From Fibrella forsythiae (GTDB lineage Bacteria; Bacteroidota; Bacteroidia; Cytophagales; Spirosomataceae), in contig NZ_JAFMYW010000006.1 of assembly GCF_017353175.1 (NCBI RefSeq), forward strand, positions 124,001 through 188,000: 64,000 nt of DNA, in the 5' to 3' direction. The position numbers and the translations under genes are program-made. The notes beneath the pieces were generated by a model, which saw nothing but the letters and a program-made list of their open reading frames with translations, had not been told where the DNA came from and ran no database searches. Numbering within the stretch: position 1 is the first letter of the stretch; every line of letters begins with the position of its first letter. Positions 9,280-17,582 of the stretch are shown here, one piece after another.

Positions 9280-10131
9280 CTACTTGGCATTCAGGGCGAG
9301 CAGGGTCCGATCTATTTCGTCTAGTTTCTCTTCGGCCTGCTGTTTCAGGCGTTGATCAAATTTTCGATCCTGCGTGAGCTTCTCCAGGCTTTGTCGAGAC
9401 TGGCTATAGAGTTGCCGCCGTTTCGTTACATCGTTGCCCATACTGAGCATATCAGCCTGCGATTTCTTGGCAATGGCAGCGTTATAGGCCAGTTGATCGT
9501 TCAACTCCTCGATCTTTATTTTCAGCGGGCCACAATCCGGCGTTGCAGCGCCACCGCCGCCCCGATTAGCTGCTACCGCCGCATTAGATGCAATAACCAG
9601 TTGGTCGTTCTGCGCCTTGAGCTGGTCTACTTTATCCTGCAATTCTTTCTTTTCTGCTTCGGCTTTGCCCAGGGCATCGGAGTCATCACGACGATCCAAA
9701 AGAGCGGCTCGTTTCGACAGGTAGTTGCGGCGTTCGATGCTAATGCGATAGAGGTACGAACAAGCATTATCGCGCATGGTGAGCCGAGCGCCGGTAAACC
9801 GATTGTTGCGTTGAAAAATATCGACCCGACTCTTGAACTCGCTGTTCTGTTTCTCTGCTTCCTGTAACCACACATTCCAGGTTTCGTTGGAGGCATTTTC
9901 GGCCGGACGCCGCGTATCGATGTCTTCCATCTTTTTCACGTACGACTGCAAGGCCGTCATTTCAGTAGCCAATGATTGCTGCTCGCTTACGGCTTTCTGG
10001 TTCAGACTGCTTCCGCCCGATTTTTTGGCCAACTGATACGTGATGCCCACTGGCACGGCTGTAATTAATAGATAGACCAACACAAAGTTGAACAGGGATG
10101 CACTACGCTCGGCCTTGTTGATAGGTTCCAT
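9280..10131 (-). CDS. tssO: Membrane-anchored coiled-coil protein, TssO-like
   Basis: The 283-residue protein has one membrane helix at about residues 13-32 (SLFNFVLVYLLITAVPVG). The rest is almost entirely charged, heptad-like coiled coil, interrupted near residue 190 by a glycine-rich turn (NRGGGGAA). TssO of Bacteroidota T6SS has the same plan, an N-terminal helix followed by an extracytoplasmic coiled coil, and contributes to the membrane assembly. It sits between a TssK-like gene (35-bp gap) and a PP2C gene (51-bp gap). The assignment rests on architecture and neighbours, not on a diagnostic motif. The protein is longer than I would expect for TssO. Confidence 0.5.
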   Translation of the reverse strand: MEPINKAERSASLFNFVLVYLLITAVPVGITYQLAKKSGGSSLNQKAVSEQQSLATEMTALQSYVKKMEDIDTRRPAENASNETWNVWLQEAEKQNSEFKSRVDIFQRNNRFTGARLTMRDNACSYLYRISIERRNYLSKRAALLDRRDDSDALGKAEAEKKELQDKVDQLKAQNDQLVIASNAAVAANRGGGGAATPDCGPLKIKIEELNDQLAYNAAIAKKSQADMLSMGNDVTKRRQLYSQSRQSLEKLTQDRKFDQRLKQQAEEKLDEIDRTLLALNAK

Positions 10132-10166
10132 AGTAATTAACTGATGATAAGATCGTTACAAACGAA

Positions 10167-11447
10167 TTATTGAAAATTATAACCGCCCCCAAACGGATCG
10201 TTCACCCGATCGGCAGGTCGGTCGGCGCGGTGAGTTGACCGGCGTTGAGTATCGAAATCGTAATCCGTATTTTCCTGTCCAATGTATTCCAGTTCAGTCA
10301 TCCGCTTGAAAATCACACGGATAGTGTCCCAACAACGGTCAATCAGGGGCAGATGCTGCTGGAGTTGCGTATGCCTGTACTGCCTGGCAATAACGCCGTT
10401 TATGGCCGACTCGACCGTAGCAGGTTCTACGTTTGTCCAACTCTGGAAGTAAGGCAATACCAGTTCGCGGCCCAGGGATGGTGAATTCTTGTCTTCTTCA
10501 CACAGGCAATCAAGCGTTGTTTTCAGCAGCCGGGTGGCGCGGGTAACGTACCTGATGTAATGCATGGGAGACTGCTCGCGGCCGCCAAACTGCAGGTGGT
10601 TCAACGGATCATCGAGGCTTTCGGCTACGCTTTCAGCCAGAATACGTATTTGTTCAGCCAGGGGGCCGGCCCGAAAAGCCTGTTCTGTCCGGCGCTTCCT
10701 GACTACTTTCGCCACAATCTGATAGGCATCGCGCTGGATCTCAGATAGCGTTTTGTTTAGTTTTTCGGCCCAGGCCAATAGGCCTGTGTGTGCGCTAATG
10801 GCCGCACAAGAAGGTATGAATGATTCATCATTGCTCAGAATACCATATTTGGCCATCAACTGACCAACTACTATATGATATGCTTCGAACGAGGCTGATG
10901 GATAAGCCGGTGTAGGTGTAGCCTGCCCATTTTGCCCATTTAGTGGTGAGTCGGCACTGCGGTCTACACCAGGCTGATGACTCGGTAAGATAGCCAACGT
11001 GTAGGTCGGAATGGTGAACGGTGGCCTGGGAAATGGTTCGTTATTGGCTGGCACCCCCTCCGGCTGACGCGTATACAGATCGACCGACAGGACAATGAGA
11101 AATTGAAGCTCATCGGCCATCGGCATGTTGTACTTGTCGAGAATGGCCTGCAAGCTTGTCGCCAGTTCAAGTGGCTGATTGACTACCTCGATCCGGCAGC
11201 CAGCTCCAGTAACGGCCCGGCAGTTACTGAGTTGAATGCGTACATTCTGGTTTCGGTCAGTAATCACCTGAACACTAAAAGCCGGTGCATCAGACGCCAG
11301 CAATCCGTAGTTATAATTTGTCAGCCCAAGGGCACTGCTATCACGCAGATGGTCACTGACAAAGTGTTCGAAATCAGTGAAGTGCTTGCGGGCGATCTTC
11401 ATCCCATCTACCCAATTCACCGGGTAGTGTTCCAGTTTAGGCAGCAT
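10167..11447 (-). CDS. tssK: T6SS baseplate subunit TssK-like protein
   Basis: The 426-residue soluble protein opens with PVNWVDGMKIARKHFTDFE and then LTNYNYGLL. This fits the TssK N-terminal shell domain pattern (V-W-x2-G-M-x-L-x3-H-F, then YG), and the length is close to the family's 440 or so. TssK trimers link the baseplate to the membrane complex. The middle has a Pro/Asn-rich loop around residues 145-200, and the C-terminal half is helical. It is the first gene of the four-gene minus-strand operon tssK-like, tssO-like, PP2C, kinase. The 127 bp upstream, up to the acyltransferase stop, is the only room for its promoter. Confidence 0.62.
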   Translation of the reverse strand: MLPKLEHYPVNWVDGMKIARKHFTDFEHFVSDHLRDSSALGLTNYNYGLLASDAPAFSVQVITDRNQNVRIQLSNCRAVTGAGCRIEVVNQPLELATSLQAILDKYNMPMADELQFLIVLSVDLYTRQPEGVPANNEPFPRPPFTIPTYTLAILPSHQPGVDRSADSPLNGQNGQATPTPAYPSASFEAYHIVVGQLMAKYGILSNDESFIPSCAAISAHTGLLAWAEKLNKTLSEIQRDAYQIVAKVVRKRRTEQAFRAGPLAEQIRILAESVAESLDDPLNHLQFGGREQSPMHYIRYVTRATRLLKTTLDCLCEEDKNSPSLGRELVLPYFQSWTNVEPATVESAINGVIARQYRHTQLQQHLPLIDRCWDTIRVIFKRMTELEYIGQENTDYDFDTQRRSTHRADRPADRVNDPFGGGYNFQ

Positions 11448-11574
11448 GGGCTGTCGTCGAGTAGGTTATGGACAGGAAAACGCAATTTACTCTATATAGA
11501 TACTACATAGAATGCGTAATATATGCCTACTCAACGAAGTTAGCCTATAAAACAGATGCAGAATGGTCGGAAAT

Positions 11575-12219
11575 TTACTTTACTGCCGAAACAGATACCG
11601 GGTTAGGGATTTCGCCGGTTTTTTCCCAGTTGCGTAACCAGGTTTTGTGGGGTTCGGCCAGGCTGGCGAAGAATTCGTAGAAGGGGAGCATATCTCGCTG
11701 ATAGTCACCAGTTACGTACAGAGGCTTGCTTAGCACAATTGTTTTGCGAGTCCAGTCGAAGCCAACCAAAATCATGGGTACGTTGGCTTTCTGAGCCATG
11801 TAATAGAATCCGGTCTTCAGCTTGCTCACGTCACTTCGGGTCCCTTCGGGCGTGATGCAGATATGAAGCACTTTATGGCGGTTGAAAGTATCGGCCACGG
11901 CGTCGACCAGGTTATTCGCTTTATCCCGATACACCGGGGTGCCACCCAGCGCACGAAAAAACCAGCCGCCATACCACGTAAACAGTGAGCTCTTGGCCAG
12001 AAAACCCACGTATGAACCTACTTCGTGGCGAATCCAAAGGCCGATAGGGAAATCCCAGTTGGTGCTATGTGGAGCCACCACCCAAAGCGCTTTAGGAACC
12101 GTTGGATGTGGGCCGACGATTTTCCAGCCTAAACGATGGTAAATCCAGGTGAGAATCGCACCAAGCATAACTGAGGGAAGGGTTAACGGGGGTTCAAAAA
12201 GAAAATGTCTAAAGATCAA
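11575..12219 (-). CDS. PlsC-like acyltransferase family protein
   Basis: This 1-acyl-glycerol-3-phosphate acyltransferase-like protein has about 214 residues. It carries the HX4D catalytic motif (His51, Asp56 in HSTNWD) and the PEGTRSD substrate motif at 124-130. The short form with a GGTPVYRDK stretch resembles proteins annotated simply as acyltransferase in Bacteroidota. The acyl acceptor is unknown. The start is uncertain: the full frame begins with TTG inside an inverted repeat, and the first ATG is codon 18. Transcription runs toward the tssK-like operon, and read-through is possible. Confidence 0.82.
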   Translation of the reverse strand: MIFRHFLFEPPLTLPSVMLGAILTWIYHRLGWKIVGPHPTVPKALWVVAPHSTNWDFPIGLWIRHEVGSYVGFLAKSSLFTWYGGWFFRALGGTPVYRDKANNLVDAVADTFNRHKVLHICITPEGTRSDVSKLKTGFYYMAQKANVPMILVGFDWTRKTIVLSKPLYVTGDYQRDMLPFYEFFASLAEPHKTWLRNWEKTGEIPNPVSVSAVK

Positions 12220-12255
12220 CCGCCAGACTAAACCAGCTGTTGGACTTTAGACATT
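12204..12255. repeat. 17-bp imperfect inverted repeat at the acyltransferase start
   Basis: The arms 12204-12220 and 12239-12255 match in 15 of 17 positions with an 18-bp loop. The arm reads AATGTCTAAAGATCAAC. The proximal arm covers the TTG start of the acyltransferase, so a hairpin would mask it. Confidence 0.75.
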
Positions 12256-12271
12256 AAACCGTTGAACAATA

Positions 12272-12382
12272 CTAATAATTCCGCTCTTTACTTACCAGCC
12301 AGCGACCGGTGATAAACGAAGCAATAAGTAGTACGGCGTAAAAAATCAGGGTGCCAATGGTCGAAATCGTGTCGTGTGTCAT
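12272..12382 (-). CDS. 36-residue single-pass membrane peptide
   Basis: A complete frame, ATG to TAG, encodes 36 residues: a polar N-terminus (MTHDTIST), one hydrophobic helix of about 19 residues (IGTLIFYAVLLIASFITG), then a positive tail RWLVSKERNY. This is a good N-out, C-in single-pass topology, and the codon use looks coding. It is downstream of and co-oriented with the DUF2723 glycosyltransferase, and upstream of the acyltransferase. No name is known to me. The well-formed helix with basic flank argues that it is real. Confidence 0.6.
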   Translation of the reverse strand: MTHDTISTIGTLIFYAVLLIASFITGRWLVSKERNY

Positions 12383-12490
12383 GATTGTCAAAACGTAATT
12401 AAGGGCCAGAAAATCTGGCGCAACTGATTATGCTACTGAGTTGGTGCAAAGATAAAAAGAAAACGGCCCCTATTCAGAGGCCGTTTCAGG

Positions 12491-15400
12491 TTAATTACCA
12501 ACGATTGCCAGGTGCTTTTGCAGCAGGTCCTCGTATTTCTTGGCCAACTGCGGCTGCTTCGCTTCCTTGTAGGCCTCAGACAGCATTTGCAATCCGTACA
12601 GATCAGCATTGGTTTCGCCCGCCGTTCGGCCTGTTTTTTCGTAGTAAGTCAGGTTCTGATCGGCCCGACGGCTCATTGTGTCGGCGATGTCAGTAGCCTG
12701 TTTGGTATCACCGATTTCGAGCAGGAGCCGCACGTAACTCGCAGATACCTGATCATAGGGAATACTCTTATCGGGAAGTACGTTCAGGCTGCGTTCCAAT
12801 ACCAGTTTAGCCTGGTCTTTCCTGCCTTCCCGGAGAAGCTGATCGGCCAATCGGAAGAAGGCAATCCGGGCCGACACTACAGGCGATCCCTTAAAGGTTT
12901 CGTCGTAATACGTATTCGGGTTGTTCATCTCGCGCCAGGCCATCCGGGTCATCATGTTCTTGTACATGACGTCGCTATTAACGTACCCATCCTGCACACC
13001 CGGAATAGCCACCGGCATCAGACGGTAGGCATATCCTTCCAGTTGCATATGATCGCGCAGGTTCAGGTAGCTTTCGCCGCCCAGCGTAGCCGAGAAATAA
13101 ATCGGGCGCTGCCAGTTGTTGGCGGCAATCATATCCAGAATAATCAGGTCAGGCTTGTACAGATTGCGTTCACCGATTGTCCACTGGAGGGTGTCTTTCA
13201 GATAAGGGCGCAGCTCGGCCGGAACGAAGCCCGCTTTGTCAACTGCCGCTTTGTCGATTGGCAGGAACAGCGTTGACGAAGGCAGCGTATTAGCCATTTC
13301 GCCGGTTGTCAGCGGCACCTGAATAGCCGGGCTGTTCTGCTTGATCAGGCTAATGTACTGGCGCAGATCGATCCCGCTCTTCACCGACGGATTGGCGTAA
13401 TAGAGCACGATGTCGTTCTTACCTTTATTGAATTGCTCCATATCGAGCGAGATAGGCAGGGCCTTCGACTCATACGTATCCCGCTTCATCTGCTGAATGT
13501 ACCACTCTGTACCCAAAAGACTCAGGTTACACACCCGTACATCGCGGCGGATACCCTCTACTTCCTGAGCATACCAGAGCGGGAACGTATCGTTATCACC
13601 GCCCGTAAACAGAATGGCATTCTGTGCGCAGGAGTTTAGCAGGTTTTTAGCGAAATCAACCGAGTGGTAACGGTTCGAACGGTCGTGGTTATCCCAGCTT
13701 TTCATGCCCATCATCACAGGCACCAGCAGGAATACGGCAGGCACCAGCGCATTCCGGAGGGTGGCGTTCTTGATGAACGTGTTTAGTCCTTCTGCGATCG
13801 ATGTAACACCCAGACCTACCCAAATGGCGAAGAAGTAGAACGAACCAACGTAGATATAATCACGCTCACGAGGTTCAGACGGTGGTGAGTTCAGGAAAAC
13901 CTGTAGCGCAATACCCGTGAACAGGAACAGCAGCATCACCACCAGGAAATCGCCCCGCCGCCGGAATGCCTGATAAACGATACCCAGCAGCGCCAGCACT
14001 AAGGGCAACATGTAGAAATTGTCGCGGCCTTTGTTATTCTGCAACACTTCGGGCAGATCTTTATTGCTGGAGAAAGGCGTTAGGTAACCAGCGCCCTCAA
14101 TGTCACTTTCCCGTCCGGCAAAATTCCACATCAGGTATCGTGCCCACATATGGCCCAGTTGATAGGTGATAAAGAAATTGATGTTATCACCAAAAGTCGG
14201 TTTCTGTCCCTCGGCCAGATTCAGCCAGCGACGGTACAGTTGCGGGTGATTCTGCTGATTGCTCCACACCCGTGGAAACAGCATCTGATCCCCTTTTTCG
14301 TAGGTGTATACCGGCTTGTAATCAAAGATCTCATAGCCGGTTTTGTTCTTCATGTATACCGGCTCAAGCTTACTCTTATCGCTTTCCTGGCCGGTAGGTT
14401 CGGCCGTAAAAATGGGGCCGTAAGTCAGCGAGCGGCTACCGTACTGCTCCCGCTTCAGGTACGAGATGAAGTTCAGTGCATCACTCGGATCATTTTCGTT
14501 GATCGGCGTATTGTAGTTCGATCGCACCAGTACCTGAATGAACGACGCATAACCGATCAGCACGAATGCGAAGGCCAGTAGACCCGTGTGCAGGGCCACG
14601 TTCCGCTTCCGGCCCGACCAGATGATCAGGTAAATCAGCGCGCTGAAGAAAATGATAACGAACGTGATAACGCCTACATTGAAGGGCAGGCCCAATGTGT
14701 TCACGGCAAACCGTTCAACCGCGAAAGCCGAACTTGGTAGACCAGGAATAACACCCGCATTGATAACCCCCAGGAAGGCCATGCCAATACAAAACGACAG
14801 AATAACGCCCCAGGTAGTTGGCTGGGTGTATTTGGTGGCCGGTAATGTACGCATCACCATAATGAACGCCCCAACCAGCACTGCCATGTAGATACTCCGC
14901 CAGATCACGCTTTCCAGCAGCACGAGCCCCAGCATTAGCATCACACCCAACAACAGGGTTGCAATCATATCGCGGGGCGACAGTCGATTGTAATGTTTGT
15001 AATAGAACAACAATGCCAGCGCTGGCAGGGTAACCAGATTCAATAAGTGAACGCCGATGGAGAGGCCGGTCAGATACGCGATCAGCAGCACCCAGCGGTT
15101 TGCCGTAGCTTCATCTTCGATCCGCTCCCAACGCAGTGCTGCCCATACAACGATGGCTGTGAAGAACGACGATAGGCCATACACCTCGGCTTCAACAGCC
15201 GAAAACCAGAAGGTATCCGAGAACGTGTAAACAAGAGCAGCAACTGCACCTGACCCAACGACCAGCAGCGTGTCGGCCGTGGTATACTCAGACTCTGCTT
15301 TTGAAAGGGTCTTTTGCACCAGCATGGTCGTAGTCCAGAACAGGAACAGGATGGTGGCTGCACTCGACAGCACCGATACCATGTTGATCCAATAGGCCAC

Positions 15401-15622
15401 TTTGGTAACGTCGCCCCCCGCCAAAAAGGAGAACAGACGCCCCAGCAGGAGGAAGAAGGGTGCGCCTGGTGGGTGAGGTACCTGGAGTTTATAGGCACAG
15501 GCAATGAACTCGCCACAGTCCCAGAAGCTGGCGGTGCGTTCAACGGTTAAGGCATACGTAAGTAATGCCACCGCGAAAATGACCCAGCCAGTCAGGTTAT
15601 TCAGGCGTTTGTAGGAAAGCAT
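12491..15622 (-). CDS. DUF2723 (GT117) multi-pass membrane glycosyltransferase with TPR-like tail
   Basis: The 1043-residue inner-membrane protein has about a dozen helices in the first 650 residues, a GT-C type arrangement. The N-terminal signature FWDCGEFIACAYKLQVPHPPG (residues 33-53) marks the DUF2723 family, with the acidic residues Asp35 and Glu38 as likely catalytic or metal residues. The rest is an extracytoplasmic domain, and the last 150 residues read as helical repeats. The human member TMEM260 is a protein O-mannosyltransferase, so a role in glycosylating exported proteins is plausible but not shown here. The gene follows a DUF819 permease across a 188-bp spacer that is mostly inverted repeat. 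Confidence 0.88.
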   Translation of the reverse strand: MLSYKRLNNLTGWVIFAVALLTYALTVERTASFWDCGEFIACAYKLQVPHPPGAPFFLLLGRLFSFLAGGDVTKVAYWINMVSVLSSAATILFLFWTTTMLVQKTLSKAESEYTTADTLLVVGSGAVAALVYTFSDTFWFSAVEAEVYGLSSFFTAIVVWAALRWERIEDEATANRWVLLIAYLTGLSIGVHLLNLVTLPALALLFYYKHYNRLSPRDMIATLLLGVMLMLGLVLLESVIWRSIYMAVLVGAFIMVMRTLPATKYTQPTTWGVILSFCIGMAFLGVINAGVIPGLPSSAFAVERFAVNTLGLPFNVGVITFVIIFFSALIYLIIWSGRKRNVALHTGLLAFAFVLIGYASFIQVLVRSNYNTPINENDPSDALNFISYLKREQYGSRSLTYGPIFTAEPTGQESDKSKLEPVYMKNKTGYEIFDYKPVYTYEKGDQMLFPRVWSNQQNHPQLYRRWLNLAEGQKPTFGDNINFFITYQLGHMWARYLMWNFAGRESDIEGAGYLTPFSSNKDLPEVLQNNKGRDNFYMLPLVLALLGIVYQAFRRRGDFLVVMLLFLFTGIALQVFLNSPPSEPRERDYIYVGSFYFFAIWVGLGVTSIAEGLNTFIKNATLRNALVPAVFLLVPVMMGMKSWDNHDRSNRYHSVDFAKNLLNSCAQNAILFTGGDNDTFPLWYAQEVEGIRRDVRVCNLSLLGTEWYIQQMKRDTYESKALPISLDMEQFNKGKNDIVLYYANPSVKSGIDLRQYISLIKQNSPAIQVPLTTGEMANTLPSSTLFLPIDKAAVDKAGFVPAELRPYLKDTLQWTIGERNLYKPDLIILDMIAANNWQRPIYFSATLGGESYLNLRDHMQLEGYAYRLMPVAIPGVQDGYVNSDVMYKNMMTRMAWREMNNPNTYYDETFKGSPVVSARIAFFRLADQLLREGRKDQAKLVLERSLNVLPDKSIPYDQVSASYVRLLLEIGDTKQATDIADTMSRRADQNLTYYEKTGRTAGETNADLYGLQMLSEAYKEAKQPQLAKKYEDLLQKHLAIVGN

Positions 15623-15701
15623 GTTTGTATAGGGATTGAACGTAATGATTGCCCAAAAATAGCGAAATAAGGGCCAACGGGGGTGTTAATTATTCCTAAA
15701 C

Positions 15702-15811
15702 AAAGCAGTTTACCGTCTTCCGTCGCCTGTCTTCTGCTGCGCCGCTTGGGTACGTTGCCGATGAACAGCAGCGCAACAGAAGACAGACGACGGAAGACAG
15801 TAAACTGCTTT
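15702..15811 (-). repeat. 45-bp inverted repeat between DUF819 and DUF2723 genes
   Basis: The arms 15702-15746 and 15767-15811 match at 41 of 45 positions, with a 20-bp loop that contains GGTACGTT. All four mismatches are C opposite A on the plus strand, which become G-U wobble pairs in RNA made from the minus strand, the coding strand of both flanking genes. The hairpin would therefore be fully paired in the real transcript. The distal arm overlaps the last bases of the DUF819 stop codon. The arms share the core CAACAGAAGAC with the repeats before yidC and parB. Confidence 0.9.
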
Positions 15812-17040
15812 TAGGGGCTTGCCAGTTGCATAAGAATGCCGCAGACGTAGCCCATGTACGTACCTACAGCGTATCCCAGAATGGCCATCAATACCCCTAC
15901 AGGGGCCAATGATGGATGAAATGCCGCCGCCACGATAGGTGCCGTTGCCGGGCCACCGATGCAGGCCTGACTGCCTACGGCCAGTAAGAAATAAGGCGCT
16001 CGGATCAGCCGGCTGAACCCGATCATCAACAGCACATGAAAGGCCATCCAGACAAGCCCGACAATGATCAACCCCGGCTGGTCGGCTATGGCGAGTACGT
16101 TCATTTTCAGGCCAATGGTGGCAATCATGATATAAAGCAACACACTAGCCAGTTTTGACGCCCCCGCCCCTTCCAGATTCCGTAAACGGGTGAATGAAGC
16201 CGCTACACCCAGAGCGGTTGCCAGCCCAACCAGCCAGAAAAACGACGTACCCAGGCTAAACCGATTCAGTATCGGTGAGTGCAGGTTGATATACAAAGCC
16301 AGTGGGTCAGCAATGGCCGTAGCCAAGGCCGTACAACCAAATCCCACCGCCAGTATCTGCACCAGTTCGGCTGTAGTCGGGTTTCTGAGACTCATCTCGG
16401 CCTGCTGCTGCACCTGTTGACGTACCTGATCAACGGCCGACGCATCCGCACGGAGCCACCGATCAATGCGCGGTGCTCGGGCAGCACCGTATAACAACGT
16501 ACCCAGCCAAAGATTGGCTACAAACACATCGACCGCGACGATGGCAGAGAATAAAGCGTCGCCCGGCTTAAACACTTCTTTCAACGCCGTCTGGTTGGCA
16601 CCACCGCCAATCCAGGTACCGGCAAGCGTAGCCAGGCCCCGCCAAACAGCATCAGGGCCCACCCCACCAACAAGCGACGGAGCTACATACGCCAGCAACC
16701 ACACTGCCAGCGGACCACCCAGCATAATACTGACAGCCGACGCTCCGAACATCAATACGGCTTTCCTTCCTAACCGACGAAACGCCCGCACGTCGACGCC
16801 AAGCGTAAACAAGACGAGGCTACAGGGCAGCAACATCCGGGTGACAACGGAGTACAGTGCATCTACTGATTCCGGCCTGGTCAAACCAGCCGTATTGAGT
16901 AACGAAGGCAAAAAATAACAGAGAAGGGTTGTCGGGACGATGCCGTAGAATCGTTGCCAGACAGGCCGGGAACTTGCGGCCGAAGTGAGTACGCCCGCAA
17001 TGATGAGCAGCAGAACGCCAAAGAGAACTGGGGCAGTCAT
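15811..17040 (-). CDS. DUF819 family membrane protein
   Basis: This polytopic inner-membrane protein of about 409 residues has some ten hydrophobic segments. It shows the DUF819 (YjcL-like) hallmarks: the GTWIGGGANQTALKEVF stretch in the middle and SQACIGGPATAPIVAAAF near the end. These glycine-rich turns resemble permease re-entrant loops, and the family is a suspected transporter group without known substrate. The start was placed at the ATG giving MTAPVLFGVLL, which begins a membrane helix. A longer in-frame extension is possible, but its extra 22 residues, rich in Cys and Arg, look unlike a protein N-terminus. Confidence 0.87.
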   Translation of the reverse strand: MTAPVLFGVLLLIIAGVLTSAASSRPVWQRFYGIVPTTLLCYFLPSLLNTAGLTRPESVDALYSVVTRMLLPCSLVLFTLGVDVRAFRRLGRKAVLMFGASAVSIMLGGPLAVWLLAYVAPSLVGGVGPDAVWRGLATLAGTWIGGGANQTALKEVFKPGDALFSAIVAVDVFVANLWLGTLLYGAARAPRIDRWLRADASAVDQVRQQVQQQAEMSLRNPTTAELVQILAVGFGCTALATAIADPLALYINLHSPILNRFSLGTSFFWLVGLATALGVAASFTRLRNLEGAGASKLASVLLYIMIATIGLKMNVLAIADQPGLIIVGLVWMAFHVLLMIGFSRLIRAPYFLLAVGSQACIGGPATAPIVAAAFHPSLAPVGVLMAILGYAVGTYMGYVCGILMQLASP

Positions 17041-17165
17041 AAAAAGAGGTTGACACTCGATGGAAGCGCATTGCAGACATTGGCTACCCGATCGCCGACA
17101 ACGCATCTGTCAGCAATACTAAGAACGACCTCCGACTATTGACGTTCGACTGCCCCAAAATAAAC

Positions 17166-17193
17166 AACGCCGGCCTCAATTTGAGCCGGCGTG
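17166..17193 (-). terminator. Rho-independent terminator of the tRNA-like RNA
   Basis: A GC-rich hairpin (ACGCCGGC with a one-base bulge, closing on CCGGCGT) is followed on the minus strand by the T-rich run GTTGTTTATTTTG. It lies about 40 nt past the 3' end of the tRNA-like RNA and 125 bp before the DUF819 start. Confidence 0.7.
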
Positions 17194-17232
17194 TCGTAAT
17201 TACACTTCATCAACAAACTAAAAACCAAAAAG

Positions 17233-17406
17233 CTGTAGGAGGGGGACTCGAACCACCCACGGTGCGGTTAGCTACAGTACAACATCTGGTGGTCAACCCC
17301 AGTCGCTCCGAAGAAACGAATTCCGCAAAGCGGCATTATGCTGCGTTTATCCCTTATCACCACCCCCGAGACAGGAGGGCACGTCTGCCAATTTCGACAC
17401 CCTACA
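17233..17406 (-). ncRNA. 174-nt tRNA-like RNA with Leu-type body and ~100-nt variable region
   Basis: Read on the minus strand, the ends form a full 7-bp acceptor stem (TGTAGGG with TCCTACA, one G-U) and then G73 with no encoded CCA. The 5' part continues as in a leucine tRNA: TG, a short D-stem, the D-loop AAATTGGCAGA, one base, then an anticodon arm CCCTC-CTGTCTC-GGGGG whose 7-base loop gives the triplet GTC. The 3' part has a T-arm GGTGG-TTCGAGT-CCCCC with one central mismatch. Between the arms lie about 103 nt that can fold into small hairpins (CCGC-TTT-GCGG; one closed by TTCG) and a GGTGGT/ACCACC helix. It has its own promoter and terminator. It may be a degenerate tRNA or a tRNA-derived functional RNA; it does not fit tmRNA. 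Confidence 0.6.
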
Positions 17407-17472
17407 ATGAAAAAAAAACGTTGTCCTGTTTACGTATCCGGGCGTCTCAACTCCCTGATTAACTTGACAATG

Positions 17473-17504
17473 CAAAGATAATAGACACGCACATTTCATT
17501 GCAA
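17473..17504 (-). promoter_or_regulatory. Bacteroidota-type promoter for the tRNA-like RNA
   Basis: On the minus strand a TTG (17502-17504) stands exactly 21 bp before TATCTTTG (17473-17480). This matches the TTG-N19-21-TAnnTTTG consensus of the primary sigma factor in Bacteroidota. Initiation would fall about 60 nt upstream of the acceptor stem. Confidence 0.6.
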
Positions 17505-17528
17505 GTATTTTATTAAAATAACTCAAAA

Positions 17529-17560
17529 TTTACGGTTTAGATAAAAAAAATCTATTTTTG
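17529..17560 (+). promoter_or_regulatory. Promoter for the Lrp/AsnC gene
   Basis: TATTTTTG at 17553-17560 matches TAnnTTTG and lies 22 bp before the start codon. TTTA at 17529-17532 is a weak -33 element at 20-bp spacing. It is divergent from the RNA promoter and only about 25 bp from it. Confidence 0.45.
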
Positions 17561-17582
17561 TTGTCAATTCATCAAAACCAAT

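Noticed and set aside
17233-17406. Reading the tRNA-like RNA as tmRNA or as an intron-containing tRNA
   Set aside because: It has D- and anticodon arms and is only 174 nt, which excludes tmRNA; the extra sequence is in the variable region, not in the anticodon loop where group I introns of tRNA-Leu sit.
17139-17462. 107-codon plus-strand frame over the tRNA-like RNA
   Set aside because: It lies wholly over structured RNA and a terminator on the other strand and has no protein-like pattern.
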